NCBI GenBank assembly: GCA_007858575.1
Contig: CP042279.1
Location: forward strand, 7,099,001 to 7,163,000
Direction of reading: 5' to 3'
DNA length: 64,000 nucleotides
DNA from: Streptomyces sp. WAC08241
GTDB taxonomy: Bacteria; Actinomycetota; Actinomycetes; Streptomycetales; Streptomycetaceae
Shown here: positions 8,416 to 17,634 of the stretch, piece after piece
How positions within the stretch are numbered: the first letter of the stretch is position 1
Layout of the letters: each line of letters opens with the position of its first letter
Translations under genes and position numbers: made by a program
Notes under the pieces: generated by a model
Databases searched by the model: none
Seen by the model: only the letters and a program-made list of their open reading frames with translations
Told to the model about the DNA's origin: nothing

Positions 8416-10134
8416 TGACCTCGCGCGCGAGCTCGTCGTCGAGGCGGACGGGGGTTCCCGGGCAACCCGGGACCCGCCGGGTACGGGGCGGTGGTCCTGG
8501 ACGCGGCGACGGGCGAGACGCTCGCCGAGGCCGCCGAGTACATCGGTGTGGCGACGAACAACGTCGCCGAGTACAAGGGCCTGGTCGCGGGCCTCAAGGT
8601 GGCCCGGGAGCTCTTCCCGGACGCCACCGTCCACGTCCGCATGGACTCCAAGCTGGTCGTCGAGCAGATGTCCGGCCGCTGGAAGATCAAGCACCCGGAC
8701 ATGAAGCCGCTCGCGGCCGAGGCCGGCCGGGTCTTCCCGGCGGGCCGCGTCCGCTACGAGTGGATCCCGCGCGAGCGGAACAAGCACGCGGACCGGCTGG
8801 CGAACGAGGCGATGGACGCGGGGCGGCTCGGTCGCCAGTGGGAGCCCTCCGGCTCCACGGCGTCCCTCGACGCCTCGGCTGCCCGCAACGCCGCCGCCCC
8901 GCCGCCGTCGGGCCCGCCGGGCGACGCGCGGGCGGGGGCCGCGCGGGCGAGGGCGGCACTGTCGACGACCGCCGCCGGTACGGGTGCGGGGACGCGTACG
9001 GGTACGCCGGCGGGTGCGGGTACGCCTGCGGGCACGGGTACGCCTGTGGGCCTGGGTACGCCTGCGGGCGTGGGCACGGGCACAGGCGCGGGCGCCTGGC
9101 CGGCCGTGGACGACGGCCTGTTCGCCGCCGAAGAGGCCACGGTGGCCTCGCCCGGCGGCGAAGAAGGTGCGTCGACCCCGTCCGCCACCGCAGAAGCCAC
9201 GGCGACCTCGCCCGGCGACGAAGAAGGTACGCCGACCCCGTCCGCCACCGCAGAAGCCACGGCAGCCTCACCCGCCACCGCAGAAGCCACGGCGGCCTCG
9301 CCCGGCACCGAAGAGGTCACGGTGACCTCCTCCACCCCTGTCGCCTCGGGCGACTTCGAGGCCGAGGCCGGTGCCCTGGCGTCGACCGGCCACGCGGCCG
9401 CCACGACCACCGCGGCCGGTACCACCGGCACCGGAACCGCACGGGCCGGCGCCCCCGCCTCCGTACAGCCGCGAGGCACCTCCCCGCAGGGCTGGGCCGC
9501 CCCCGACATGGGCGCGCCCGCGACCTTCGTGCTGCTGCGGCACGGGGAGACCGCGCTCACGCCCGAGAAGCGGTTCTCCGGGAGCGGCGGGACCGACCCC
9601 GAGCTGTCGGCGGCCGGGCTGCGGCAGGCCGAGGCCGTGGCCGCCGCGCTGGCCGCCCGGGGCACGATCCAGGAGATCGTCACCTCGCCCCTGACCCGCT
9701 GCCGCCAGACCGCCGCCGCCGTCGCCGCCCGCCCCGGACTCGGCGTGCAGATCGAACAGGGCCTGCGGGAGACCGACTTCGGCGCCTGGGAGGGGCTGAC
9801 CTTCGGCGAGGTCCGCGAGCGGTACCCCGAGGACCTCGACGCCTGGCTCGCCTCCCCGAAGGCCGCGCCGACCGGCGGCGGCGAGAGCTTCGCGACCGTC
9901 GCCCGGCGCGTCGGCGCGGCCCGGGACCGGCTCACCGCCGCCCACGCGGGCCGCACCGTCCTCCTCGTCACCCACGTCACGCCGATCAAGACCCTGGTCC
10001 GGCTCGCCCTCGGCGCCCCGCCGGAGTCCCTGTTCCGCATGGAGCTGTCGGCCGCCTCGATCTCGGCCGTCGCCTACTACGCCGACGGCAACGCCTCCGT
10101 ACGTCTCCTCAACGACACCTCGCACCTCAGGTAG
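8415..10134 (+). CDS. Bifunctional RNase H / acid phosphatase (frameshifted at N terminus)
   Basis: The N-terminal RNase H domain has EADGGSRGNPGPAGYG (first catalytic Asp), ATNNVAEYKGL (Glu), RMDSKLVVEQMSGRWK (Asp) and NKHADRLANEA (His/Asp). A 200-residue Ala/Thr/Gly-rich linker follows. The C-terminal histidine-phosphatase domain has FVLLRHGETALT (RHG), SPLTRCRQTA, RETDFGAWEG and VTHVTPIKTLV. This is the architecture of mycobacterial Rv2228c, which removes RNA from hybrids and shows phosphatase (CobC-like) activity. Two frame slips lie within 8415-8470; the rest is clean. The linker contains internal tandem repeats. It is coupled to the zinc-ribbon gene by TAATG. Confidence 0.88.
8985..9325 (+). 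repeat. Tandem repeats coding for the RNase H/phosphatase linker
   Basis: Two repeat families are adjacent. From about 8985 to 9085 there are imperfect 18-24 bp units around GGTACGCCTGCGGGC, coding for G-T-P-A-G. From about 9155 to 9320 there are 60-bp units built from a 30-bp core that codes for ATAEATAASP, and the last two units have collapsed to the bare 30-bp core. The repeats stay in frame with both enzyme domains. Confidence 0.75.
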
Positions 10135-10187
10135 GACGGTGGAAAACGGGTGGCGGGGAGACCCGCCCCGTACCACCATCACCGTCC

Positions 10188-11012
10188 ATGACCTGGCACT
10201 TCACCGAGGACCCCGCCGTCTTCCGCGCGGCCGCCGGCGCCCTCCTGTCCGCCGAGCCCGCCCGCAACACCGGCGTGCTCACGCTCATGGACGCCGCCGG
10301 GCGGCTCGGCTGGTGGACCGAGCCCGACGGACGGGTCACCGGGGTGCTCGTGGTGGCCGCGCCGGGGCAGCCGACCTTCGGGACGGTGACGCCGGAGGCG
10401 GCCCGCGCGCTCGCTCTCCTCCCTGCCCCCTTCGGGGACGAAGGGGTGACCGTCCTGCGGGGCGAGACGGCGGCCGTCGAGGCGTTCGCGGAGGCCACCG
10501 GACGTCCCTGGACCGCCACCTTCCGGATGCGGCTCTTCCGGCTCGGGACGCTCACCCCGCCGGACCCCGCCCCCGCCGGGCGCGCCCGCGTCGCCACCGC
10601 GGCCGACGTACCCCTCGCCGCCGCCTGGGCACGGGAGTTCGTCCGGGACCTCGGCGAGGAGCCGGGGAGGACTACACCGGGCCCGTCACGGAGCGGATCT
10701 CCGACGGCCGGATGCTCCTCTGGGAATCGGGAGAGGAGGAGAGCCACGGGCGGCCCGTCTCCATGGCTCTCCTTCTCGCCCGTGGCCGAGGGCCACTCCC
10801 GCGTCCACTTCGTCTACACCCCGCCCGCCGCCCGCGGACGCGGATACGCCGCCGGGGTCACTGCCGCCGCCACCCGCGCCGCCCGGGACGCCGGGGCCGC
10901 GCGGGTCCTGCTCTTCACGGACCTGGCCAACCCCACCAGCAACGCCCTGTACCGGCGGCTCGGCTACCGCCCGGTGACCGACCACCTGACCGCCGCGTTC
11001 ACCGGCCGCTGA
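10188..11012 (+). CDS. GNAT family N-acetyltransferase (frameshifted)
   Basis: The N-terminal half (MTWHFTEDPAVFRAAAG, WWTEPDGRVTGVLVVAAPG) is a degenerate GNAT-like lobe. The C-terminal half holds the acetyl-CoA site: RVHFVYTPPAARGRGYAAGV (motif A, Q/RxxGxG/A-like), then ARVLLFTDLANPTSNALYRRLGYRPV (motif B). Between about 10665 and 10770 the frame slips and returns, hiding DYTGPVTERISDGRMLLWE. The ATG at 10188 gives the family-typical start. The substrate is not predictable. The 3' end overlaps the convergent aldolase gene by 14 bp. Confidence 0.8.
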   Translation: MTWHFTEDPAVFRAAAGALLSAEPARNTGVLTLMDAAGRLGWWTEPDGRVTGVLVVAAPGQPTFGTVTPEAARALALLPAPFGDEGVTVLRGETAAVEAFAEATGRPWTATFRMRLFRLGTLTPPDPAPAGRARVATAADVPLAAAWAREFVRDLGEEPGRTTPGPSRSGSPTAGCSSGNRERRRATGGPSPWLSFSPVAEGHSRVHFVYTPPAARGRGYAAGVTAAATRAARDAGAARVLLFTDLANPTSNALYRRLGYRPVTDHLTAAFTGR

Positions 11013-11637
11013 CGGGCGTCCGCAGCGCCGCCGCCTCGCGCGCGAGGGACTCGACCCGGGCCCAGTCGCGGGCCGCGAGGGCGTCGGGCGGCAGCATCCA
11101 CGTACCGCCGACGCAGCCGACGTTCGGCAGGGCGAGGTAGGCGGGCGGAGGCGGCGGAGACGCCGCCGGTCGGACAGAAGCGGGCCTGCGGGAGCGGGCC
11201 CGCGAGGGACTTCAGGTACGGGACGCCGCCCGCCGCCTCCGCCGGAAGAACTTCATGGCGTCCACGCCCTGTTCGAGCAGCGCCACGACCTCCGAGACCG
11301 TCGAGACCCCCGGCAGGAAGGGCACGCCCGACTCCCGCATCGCGCCGAGCAGCCGCCCCGTCCAGCCGGGGCTGACCAGGAACCGGGCCCCGGCGCCGAC
11401 CGCCTCCGCGACCCCGGCCGCCGAGAGGACGGTCCCGGCGCCGACGACCGCCTCCGGCACCCCGTCCGCGACGGCCCGCACGGCGTCGAGCGCGGCCGGG
11501 GTGCGCAGGGTGACCTCGATCAGCGGCAGCCCGCCGGCCACCAGGGCGCGGGCCAGGGGGACCGCGTCGGCGGCGTCCTCGATCACCACCACGGGGACGA
11601 CGGGGGCTTCCGGGGCAAGGTCGAACACGCTCGTCAT
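10999..11637 (-). CDS. eda: KDPG/KHG aldolase (frameshifted)
   Basis: This is a class I aldolase that cleaves 2-keto-3-deoxy-6-phosphogluconate or 4-hydroxy-2-oxoglutarate to pyruvate. Visible are VVVIEDAADAVPLARALV, the catalytic-Glu strand LPLIEVTLRTPAAL, VVGAGTVLSAAGV, RFLVSPG, FLPGVSTVSEV, the Schiff-base Lys in DAMKFFPAEAAGG and the phosphate-binding CPTGGV, then VGCVGGTWMLP. Frame slips near 11240 and near 11136 hide the C-terminal quarter. It stands alone, flanked by convergent GNAT and a co-directional YaaA gene. Confidence 0.86.
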
Positions 11638-11700
11638 GGCCTCATCCTGACGAGGGCGAGCGCCACCCGCAACGAGCGTTGCGCAGGGTGCAATCGAGGG

Positions 11701-12467
11701 TCAGTGGATCTCGTCCACCAGGACGTCGAGCGCCCCCGCCTTGCCGCCCTCCTCCACCATGTACCGCAGGTCCCGCAGCGCCTCCACCAGCTCCGCCGGA
11801 GTGGCTGGCTCCGCGCCCGCCTCCAGCAGGCTCCGTACGATCCGGCCCTTCGTGGCCTTGTTGAAGTGGCTGACCACCTTCCGGGTCGGCGCGTGCAGCA
11901 CCCGTACCGTCGCCGTCCGCGCCGCCACCTCCCCTTCGGCCGCCACGCCGTCGCGTACGCCGCCGAGCGCAGGTCCAGGACCAGGCCGTCCCCGGCCGCC
12001 CCGGGGAGGACGGAGGCCATCGGTCCCCGCCAGTACGCGCCGAGCGCGCCGAGGCCCGGCAGCTTGATCCCCATCGAGCAGCGGTACGACGGGATGCGGT
12101 CGGTCACCTTCACGGCGCCCCACAGGCCGGAGAAGACCAGGAGCGCGTCCCCGGCCCGCTCCCGGGCCGCCGCGTCCAGGGTCGCCAGGCCGAGCGCGTC
12201 GTACAGGACGCCGGTGTAGACCTCCCCGGCCGGACGCGCGCCGGCCGTCCGCAGCTCGGCGTTCTTCGCGACCTCGCCGCGCAGCCCCTCGCTCAGGCCG
12301 AGCACCTCGCGGGCCTTCTCCTCGTCGGCGACGCACAGCTCGACCAGCTCGTCCAGGACTGCCGCCCGCGCCTCCGCGAGCCCCGGCAGGGACAGCGACT
12401 CCGGCTTGAGGGGCGCCCCGCTCCCCGACGGAGCCTTGCCTTCGGAGGGCGGCAGCAGCACGAGCAC
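11701..12467 (-). CDS. yaaA: YaaA / DUF328 family peroxide-stress protein (frameshifted)
   Basis: The N terminus LVLLPPSEGKAPSGSG is the YaaA hallmark (LPPSEGK). It is followed by YTGVLYDALGL, LLVFSGLWGAVKVTDRIPSYR, LDLRSAAYA, and the C-terminal HFNKATKGRIVRSLL (NKxxKG). In E. coli YaaA binds DNA and limits intracellular free iron during peroxide stress. The GTG start at 12467 has an AAGGAG site five bases upstream. One slip near 11935 separates the last 75 residues. The length of about 255 residues fits the family. Confidence 0.87.
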
Positions 12468-12639
12468 GGTGGTTCTCCTTCGTACGTACGGGGTGGGGGT
12501 GCGGCCCCGGCGGCCCAGCCTACAAAGCGCGACGGACCCGCGAGGGCGCGCGGCCGGGTCGCGGGCCACGCGGAAACGCGGCCGCACCGCGAAGCCGCTT
12601 CGACATGACGGACCCGCCCCCGCCCCCTACGCTCGGTCC

Positions 12640-14081
12640 ATGCCCCGCCGCCCCATACACGTGACCGGCGCAGCCGAGGCTCCGTTGCGGGCCGCCCTGC
12701 GCGCGCTCCGGACCGAACTCGCGGTCCCCGAGGAGTTCCCGCCCGCCGTCCTCGCCGAGGCCGAGGCCGCCGCGAAGGCGCCCCGGCTCCCGGCGCACGA
12801 CGCCACCGACCTGCCCTTCTTCACCGTCGACCCGCCCACCTCCACCGACCTCGACCAGGCTGTGCACCTGGCCCGCAGGGCCGACGGCGGCTACCGCGTC
12901 CACTACGCCATCGCCGACGTCGCTGCCTTCGTCGCGCCCGGCTCCGCGCTCGACGCCGAGGCGCACCGCCGGGTCCTCACCCTCTACTTCCCCGACGGCA
13001 AGGTCCCCTCCACCCCGCCGTCCTCTCCGAGGGCGCCGCCAGCCTCCTCCCCGGCGAGCCCCGCCCGGCCGTGCTGTGGCGGATCGACCTCGACGCCGAG
13101 GGGCGCAGGGTCGCCACCGACGTCCGCCGCGCCCTCGTCCGCAGCCGCGCCAAACTCGACTACGCGGGCGTGCAGCGGCAGATCGACTCCGGCACCGCAG
13201 AGGAGCCCGTCGCCCTGCTCCGCGAGATCGGACGCCTGCGCGAGAACATCGAGATCGAGCGCGGCGGGATCTCCCTCGACGTCCCCGAGCAGGAGATCGT
13301 CGAGCGCGACCACGGCTACGACCTCGTCTACCGGGCCCCGCTCCCCTCCGAGAGCTGGAACGCGCAGATCTCCCTGCTCACCGGCATGGCCGCCGCCGAC
13401 CTGATGACCGCCGCCGGCACCGGCATCCTGCGCACCCTCCCCACCGCGCCCGACGGCGCCGTGGCTCGGCTGCGCCGCTCCGCGCAGGCCCTCGGCGTCG
13501 AGTGGCCGCACCACGTCCCGTACGCCGACGTCGTCCGCTCCGCCGACCCCTCGAACCCGCGCCACGCCGCCTTCCTCCAGGAGTGCACCACCCTCCTGCG
13601 CGGCGCCGGGTACACCGTCTTCACCGACGGCCACGTCCCCGTCCCGGCCGTGCACGCCGCCGTCGCCGACGAGTACACCCACTGCACCGCTCCGCTGCGC
13701 CGGCTCGTCGACCGGTACGCGAGCGAGCTGTGCGTGGCGGCGGTCGCCGGGGACGAGCCGCCCGAGTGGGTACGGGCCGCCCTGCCCGCCCTCCCCGACG
13801 AGATGGCTACGGGCTCGCGCCGCGCCGGCGCCGTCGAGCGCGAGAGCGTCGACATCGTCGAGGCGGCGCTCCTGAAGGACCGGGTCGGGGAGCTCTTCGA
13901 CGCGTACGTGATCGACGTCAAGGAGCGCGAGCCGTCCACCGGCACCGTCCACCTGGACGACCCGGCGGTGGTCGCCCGGATCGCGGGCGGCGAGTCGGCG
14001 CTGCCGCTGGGGGAGTGGCTGCGGGTCAGGCTCGCGGAGGCGGACCCGGGGCGGGCGAAGGTGCTGTTCGCGCCCGCGTGA
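12640..14081 (+). CDS. RNB-domain ribonuclease (RNase II/R family; frameshifted)
   Basis: The catalytic RNB domain starts at about residue 55: FFTVDPPTSTDLDQAVHL carries the Asp cluster that binds magnesium, HYAIADVAAFV follows, and SLLTGMAAADLM and YTHCTAPLRRLVDRYA complete the domain. No cold-shock domains precede it and no S1 follows, so it is the short actinobacterial version (about 480 residues) of a 3'-5' exoribonuclease. A slip near 13005 hides a short segment before ALVRSRAKLDYAGVQ. A TACGCT box lies seven bases before the ATG, so the transcript may be leaderless. Confidence 0.88.
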
Positions 14082-14845
14082 GGGCTCCGTACAGGGCGTG
14101 CGGGTCGTCGGCGTGGACCCTGACGACCCGTACGGGCCGGGGCGCGCCGAACAACCGGGGCGCGTCGACCGGATCGGTCAGCTCGACGGTGACGGAGGTC
14201 TGCGCGCCGACGGCGAGGTTCAGCTCGCCGTCGGCCCTCTCGTGGAGAACAGCGTCTCCCGCCGGACGGACGCGATCCGGTCGAGCGGGATCCGCAGGTC
14301 GACGTGGGCGGCCTGCCGCAGCCGCAGGACGCCTCCGGCGAGGACGTGCGGGCGGGTCGCGGAGGCGGCGTGCAGACCGAGGACGAAGAGCACGGTGTAG
14401 ACGTCCAGGACGAGGACGATCCCGTGGACGAGGGCCAGCGGGCGAGCAGGTACGACAGGCCGACGGTCTCGACCACGCAGACGAAGGCGAAGCCGTACAT
14501 CAGTGCCGCCTGGTCGCGGGCGTGCGGGAACACCCCGTCCGCGCCGGCGGTCCCGTGCGGCCGGCGCGCGACCCACCGCCCCAGACTCGCGAGCAGCCGC
14601 AGCTCGTGCCCGAGGAGCCGCAGCACGGGCTCGGGCACCAGCTCCGCGACGGCCTCCCGCCGCGAGAGCCCGCGCCGCCGCAACCGCAGGTAGGCGAGGG
14701 CCTTCGGCGAGGAGGAGCGAGCCGACGAGGGCCTCGGCGACGCCGAGAACGACGCCGGGCACCCGTACGCCCCCGACGAGACAGAGGACGAGGACGACTT
14801 CGAGGGGAGGAGGACCCAGGAGAGGCGCCGAAGGAAACCCGTCAC
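14026..14845 (-). CDS. Membrane protein with PH-like C-terminal domain (frameshifted)
   Basis: The GTG start overlaps the MerR stop (GTGA) and is preceded by AGGAGGGG. Readable pieces in three frames join into one protein: an N-terminal hydrophobic pair (VLVLCLVGGVRVPGVVLGV), a charged linker with LRLRRRGLSRREAVAELVP, a second pair of membrane helices (GFAFVCVVETVGLSYLLA, IVLVLDVYTVLFVLGLH), and a soluble tail (LRIPLDRIASVRRETLF, VGAQTSVTVELTDPV) with PH-domain-like beta strands. At least four slips are needed. Function is unknown. Coupling to the MerR gene suggests co-regulation. Confidence 0.65.
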
Positions 14846-15621
14846 GAGGCCCCTCCTGCCCCTCCTGCCGCTCCTGCCGCTCTTGGACGAGCCGTATCGC
14901 GAGCCGCACGGCCGCCTCCTGGGCGGGGAGAGGTCCGCGAAGACGGCGTCGGCGAGGAGGGCCCCGGGCAGGCCCCTGTCCACGGCCCGCTCCGGCAGCC
15001 CGGCCACGGCCGCGTCCGGCAGGCAGCCGGCGAGCACCCGGGCGGCCCCTCCACACGGGGATCGTCCGGCGCGGCGTCCTCCAGGGCGTCGAAGAGCGCG
15101 TACACCTCGTGCGCGGACGAGGCCGTCCCGCGCAGGGTCTCCATCAGGCGCGCCCGGTCCTCCGCCGGTACGACGGCGTCGAGCAGGGCGAGGACCTCCC
15201 GGTCCTTCGCGGCCATGGGGAGGCGGGCAGCTCGCCCAGGCCCGCCAGGAGCGCGGCGAACTCCGGCGAGACGGGCCCGTCGGCGGGCAGATGCCCGGCC
15301 GGCGCCTCGGCGAGCAGGACGGCGAGCCGCTCCCGCCGCTCCCGGAGGACGGCCTCCTGCCGGGCGAGGTCGTCGGCCAGCTCCTGGAGGACCTCCACGA
15401 GCCCGCGCCCCTCGTCGCCCGCTAGCACGTCCCGCACCTCGTCGAGGCCGAGCCCCAGCTCGGTCAGGCGCCGGATCCGGGCGAGCAGGACGGCGTCCCG
15501 GACGCCGTACTCCCGGTACCCGTTGGCCCGCTGCGGGGCTCGGGCAGCAGCCCGGACTGGTGGTAGTGCCGCACGGCCCGGGGGTGACCCCGACCAGGGC
15601 GGCGATCTCGCCGATGCGCAT
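14842..15621 (-). CDS. MerR family transcriptional regulator (frameshifted)
   Basis: An N-terminal winged helix (MRIGEIAALVGVTPRAVRHY, then HQSGLLPEP) is followed by NGYREYGVRDAVLLARIRRLTELGLGLDEVRDVLAGDEG and a coiled-coil dimerisation helix (LQELADDLARQEAVLRER). The C-terminal effector part (ALLDAVVPAEDRARLMETL, SSAHEVYALFDALEDAAPDDPRV) has no Cys cluster, so it is not a metal sensor of the classic kind. Slips occur near 15545-15590, 15230 and 15050. Its own promoter has the 19-bp spacer typical of MerR targets with a dyad in it, so autoregulation is likely. Confidence 0.82.
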   Translation of the reverse strand: MRIGEIAALVGVTPGPCGTTTSPGCCPSPAAGQRVPGVRRPGRRPARPDPAPDRAGARPRRGAGRASGRRGARARGGPPGAGRRPRPAGGRPPGAAGAARRPARRGAGRASARRRARLAGVRRAPGGPGRAARLPMAAKDREVLALLDAVVPAEDRARLMETLRGTASSAHEVYALFDALEDAAPDDPRVEGPPGCSPAACRTRPWPGCRSGPWTGACPGPSSPTPSSRTSPRPGGGRAARDTARPRAAGAAGGAGGAS

Positions 15622-15627
15622 GGGGCC

Positions 15628-15658
15628 AGTAGAAACCCTGACGCTGCGGCAGGGTCAA
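15628..15658 (-). promoter_or_regulatory. MerR-type promoter with 19-bp spacer and operator dyad
   Basis: On the minus strand a -35 TTGACC (15653-15658) and a -10 TCTACT (15628-15633) are separated by exactly 19 bp, the over-long spacer characteristic of MerR-activated promoters. The spacer contains the dyad ACCCTG...CAGGGT (15635-15655). The -10 lies six bases before the ATG, so the message would be leaderless. Confidence 0.7.
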
Positions 15659-15678
15659 GCGCGGGCCGGTGCGGCGGG

Positions 15679-15684
15679 TAGCAT
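15679..15684 (+). promoter_or_regulatory. -10 box for rnpB
   Basis: TAGCAT is placed about ten bases before the 5' end of the predicted RNase P RNA. It closely matches the Streptomyces housekeeping-sigma consensus TAGxxT. The -35 would fall inside the MerR operator region, so the two divergent promoters may interfere. Confidence 0.5.
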
Positions 15685-15693
15685 GGTCGGCAC

Positions 15694-16100
15694 GGCAGAC
15701 GAGCCGGGCGGGCGGCCGCGTGGGGATCCTCGGATCCTCCCGAGGAACGTCCGGGCTCCACAGAGCAGGGTGGTGGCTAACGGCCACCCGGGGTGACCCG
15801 CGGGACAGTGCCACAGAAAACAGACTGCCGGGGACCTCGGTCCTCGGTAAGGGTGAAACGGTGGTGTAAGAGACCACCAGCGCCTGAGGTGACTCAGGCG
15901 GCTAGGTAAACCCCACTCGGAGCAAGGTCAAGAGGGGACACCCCGGTGTCCCTGCGCGGATGTTCGAGGGCTGCTCGCCCGAGTCCGCGGGTAGACTGCA
16001 GGAGGCCGGCGGCAACGCCGGCCCTAGATGGATGGCCGTCACCCCGACGACCGCGAGGTCCCGGGGCACAGAACCCGGCGTACAGCCCGACTCGTCTGCC
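15694..16100 (+). ncRNA. rnpB: RNase P RNA, bacterial type A
   Basis: This is the catalytic RNA that matures tRNA 5' ends. The universally conserved elements are all present in order: GAGGAACGTCCGGGCTCC, ACAGTGCCACAGAAAACAGA, GGTAAGGGTGAAACGGTGG, GTAAGAGACCACCAGC, TAGGTAAACCCC, AGATGGATGGCCGTC and ACAGAACCCGGCGTACAG. The outer helix P1 forms between GGCAGACGAGCCGGGC at 15694 and GCCCGACTCGTCTGCC ending at 16100. The 3' 33 bp recur at 21230-21262, so the gene is the attachment site of the adjacent island and remains complete. Length about 407 nt. Confidence 0.95.
16068..16100 (+). repeat. Left attachment site (attL), 3' end of rnpB
   Basis: A 33-bp sequence starting ACAGAACCCGG and ending GACTCGTCTGCC is repeated identically and in the same orientation at 21230-21262. 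Outside these 33 bp the flanks differ at once. A direct repeat of the 3' end of a structural RNA gene is the standard footprint of site-specific integration. Confidence 0.85.
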
Positions 16101-16223
16101 CCTCAGGGCCTTTGACCAGCGAAAACGCAAGGCGATGGCCCTTTCCGTGAACTCCCGAAGGTCTGTCAGGACGCCGGAGGCTTCCGATGTCTGCCGGTCC
16201 CGGGGCCGAGCTTCGGTGTCGCC

Positions 16224-16457
16224 TCAGGGCGGGGCCGCCTCGGTGTGGGGAAACAGGACGAGCCGTGCTTCCGCGAGGTTCGCCGCGAAGCCGTACGCCT
16301 CCCACAGGTGGCCGTTCCACCGCTGGATCGCGCGGGGAGCGTCGGGGTTCAGATGCGATGCCCGCGGGCCGTCGCCCGTCACGAGGGGAACGGCGCGGAG
16401 CTGCCCGATCCTCGCGTCCCGGCGCTCGGCCCACTCTGCGAGCGGTTCGTCGTCCAT
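16224..16457 (-). CDS. DUF6087-like small protein
   Basis: An intact ORF of 77 residues: MDDEPLAEWAERRDARIGQL, then PRASHLNPDAPRAIQRWNG and AYGFAANLAEARLVLFP. It resembles, from memory, the small Streptomyces family DUF6087, often found beside regulators and accessory genes; I could not check this. The ATG has no Shine-Dalgarno but is six bases after TACGCT on the same strand, suggesting a leaderless transcript. It is the last gene downstream of the graspetide operon and closest to attL. Confidence 0.6.
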   Translation of the reverse strand: MDDEPLAEWAERRDARIGQLRAVPLVTGDGPRASHLNPDAPRAIQRWNGHLWEAYGFAANLAEARLVLFPHTEAAPP

Positions 16458-16474
16458 GGCCGGAGCGTAGTGGG

Positions 16475-17634
16475 TCAGGTGATCCGGTGTTCCCAGCGCA
16501 GGGAGGGGCCTGGTCGATTCGGTACAGGTGGGACGCGGGCGTCACGCGGAGCCGTACGGTGTCGATCTCCGGCGCCCCGGCGTCCTGCCAGGCGACGAGG
16601 GAACGTTCCACGTCGTCCCACAGGGCTACCGGGCCGCCCTGGCGGACGGTCCAGCTTTCGCCATCGGCGACGAACTCGGCGAACGACTCCCTCTCCGGAT
16701 CGAACAGATACCGCAAGGGCGAGCTGTCGCCGTCCGTCGCCCGGACGAACTGAGCGCCGGGCGCCGCCAACTGCGCCAGGAAGGCGGGCATCCACTCCTC
16801 CAGGACGAGAGGAGACACCCGAGTGCGCTGCTCACTGTCCGCGTACGCGGTCCGGGCGGAGAGATCGCCGGCCAGGGGGCCACTGCCTGGGCCCGCGCCT
16901 GCATGAAGGAGGAGCGCCCGACGATCGAGCCTCGGCGGTGCCGTCATCGCCGACGATCAGTCTCGCGAGGCCGGTTCCCCACGGCCACGAGCCGACCGTA
17001 CCGAGGACGACGCCTCCGGGTCTCGTCTGCCTGATCCACGCGTACGGGATGCGGCGGACCGCGCAGGTGGCGATGACCCGGTCGTACGGTGCACGGTACG
17101 GGTGGCCGAGGAGCCCGTCACCCGTCACCGTCCACGTCGAGAAGCCGGCGGCTTCGAGAGCGGCATCGGCGCGTGCGGCCACCTCTGCGTCGACCTCGAC
17201 CGTGGCGACGTCGTCCTCGCCGAGGTGGTGGCACATCAGGGCGGCCGAGTAGCCGGTGCCCGTACCGATCTCCAGGACCCGGTGGCCCGTCGCGAGGTCC
17301 AGGGCCTCGATCATGCCGACGACGGTGGCCGGGTCGGTCGAGGAGGACGTGGGCACACCCACGACGGGTTCGTCGGCCTGGTCGGCGGTGAGGTGGCCGT
17401 CGAGCTGGGTGGTGAGGGTGTCGACGCTGTACGCGATCTTCAGCCACTCATCCGGGTCCGTGTCGGCGGCGGTGATAGGCCGCCAGGTCCGCCCCTCGTC
17501 CAGGAAGACTCCCGGGTGGAGGAACCGCTCACGGGGACGACCTCGATGGCCGCACGCAGCCAGGGGGATTTCAGGATGCCGTAGTTCATGAGCACGTCCG
17601 CCATGTGGCGGCGCTCGGATGCCGAGTCGGTCAT
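16475..17634 (-). CDS. Graspetide-associated PIMT-like methyltransferase (frameshifted)
   Basis: This resembles protein-L-isoaspartate O-methyltransferases fused to a C-terminal domain, the type found with ATP-grasp RiPP ligases. Visible are an N-terminal YGILKSPWLRAAIEVVPRE segment, SSSTDPATVVGMIEAL, SAM motif I VLEIGTGTGYSAALM, VDAEVAARADAAL and PYDRVIATCAVRRIPYAWI. The C-terminal domain has FDPERESFAEFV and VTPASHLYRIDQAPP, ending RWEHRIT. Known relatives methylate an Asp in the graspetide, leading to aspartimide. Slips occur near 17535 (C-run), 16925, 16875 and 16510. The ATG overlaps the ligase TGA (ATGA) and has a GAGGAG site. Confidence 0.85.

Noticed and set aside
13076..15796. A 906-codon Arg/Pro-rich open frame
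   Set aside because: It is a high-GC shadow frame over the RNB ribonuclease, the membrane protein and the MerR gene, with no domains and atypical composition.
15894..16130. A 78-codon minus-strand ORF containing GRRVGLYAGFC
   Set aside because: It lies entirely over rnpB and is a known kind of false ORF; the same phrase recurs at attR only because of the 33-bp repeat.
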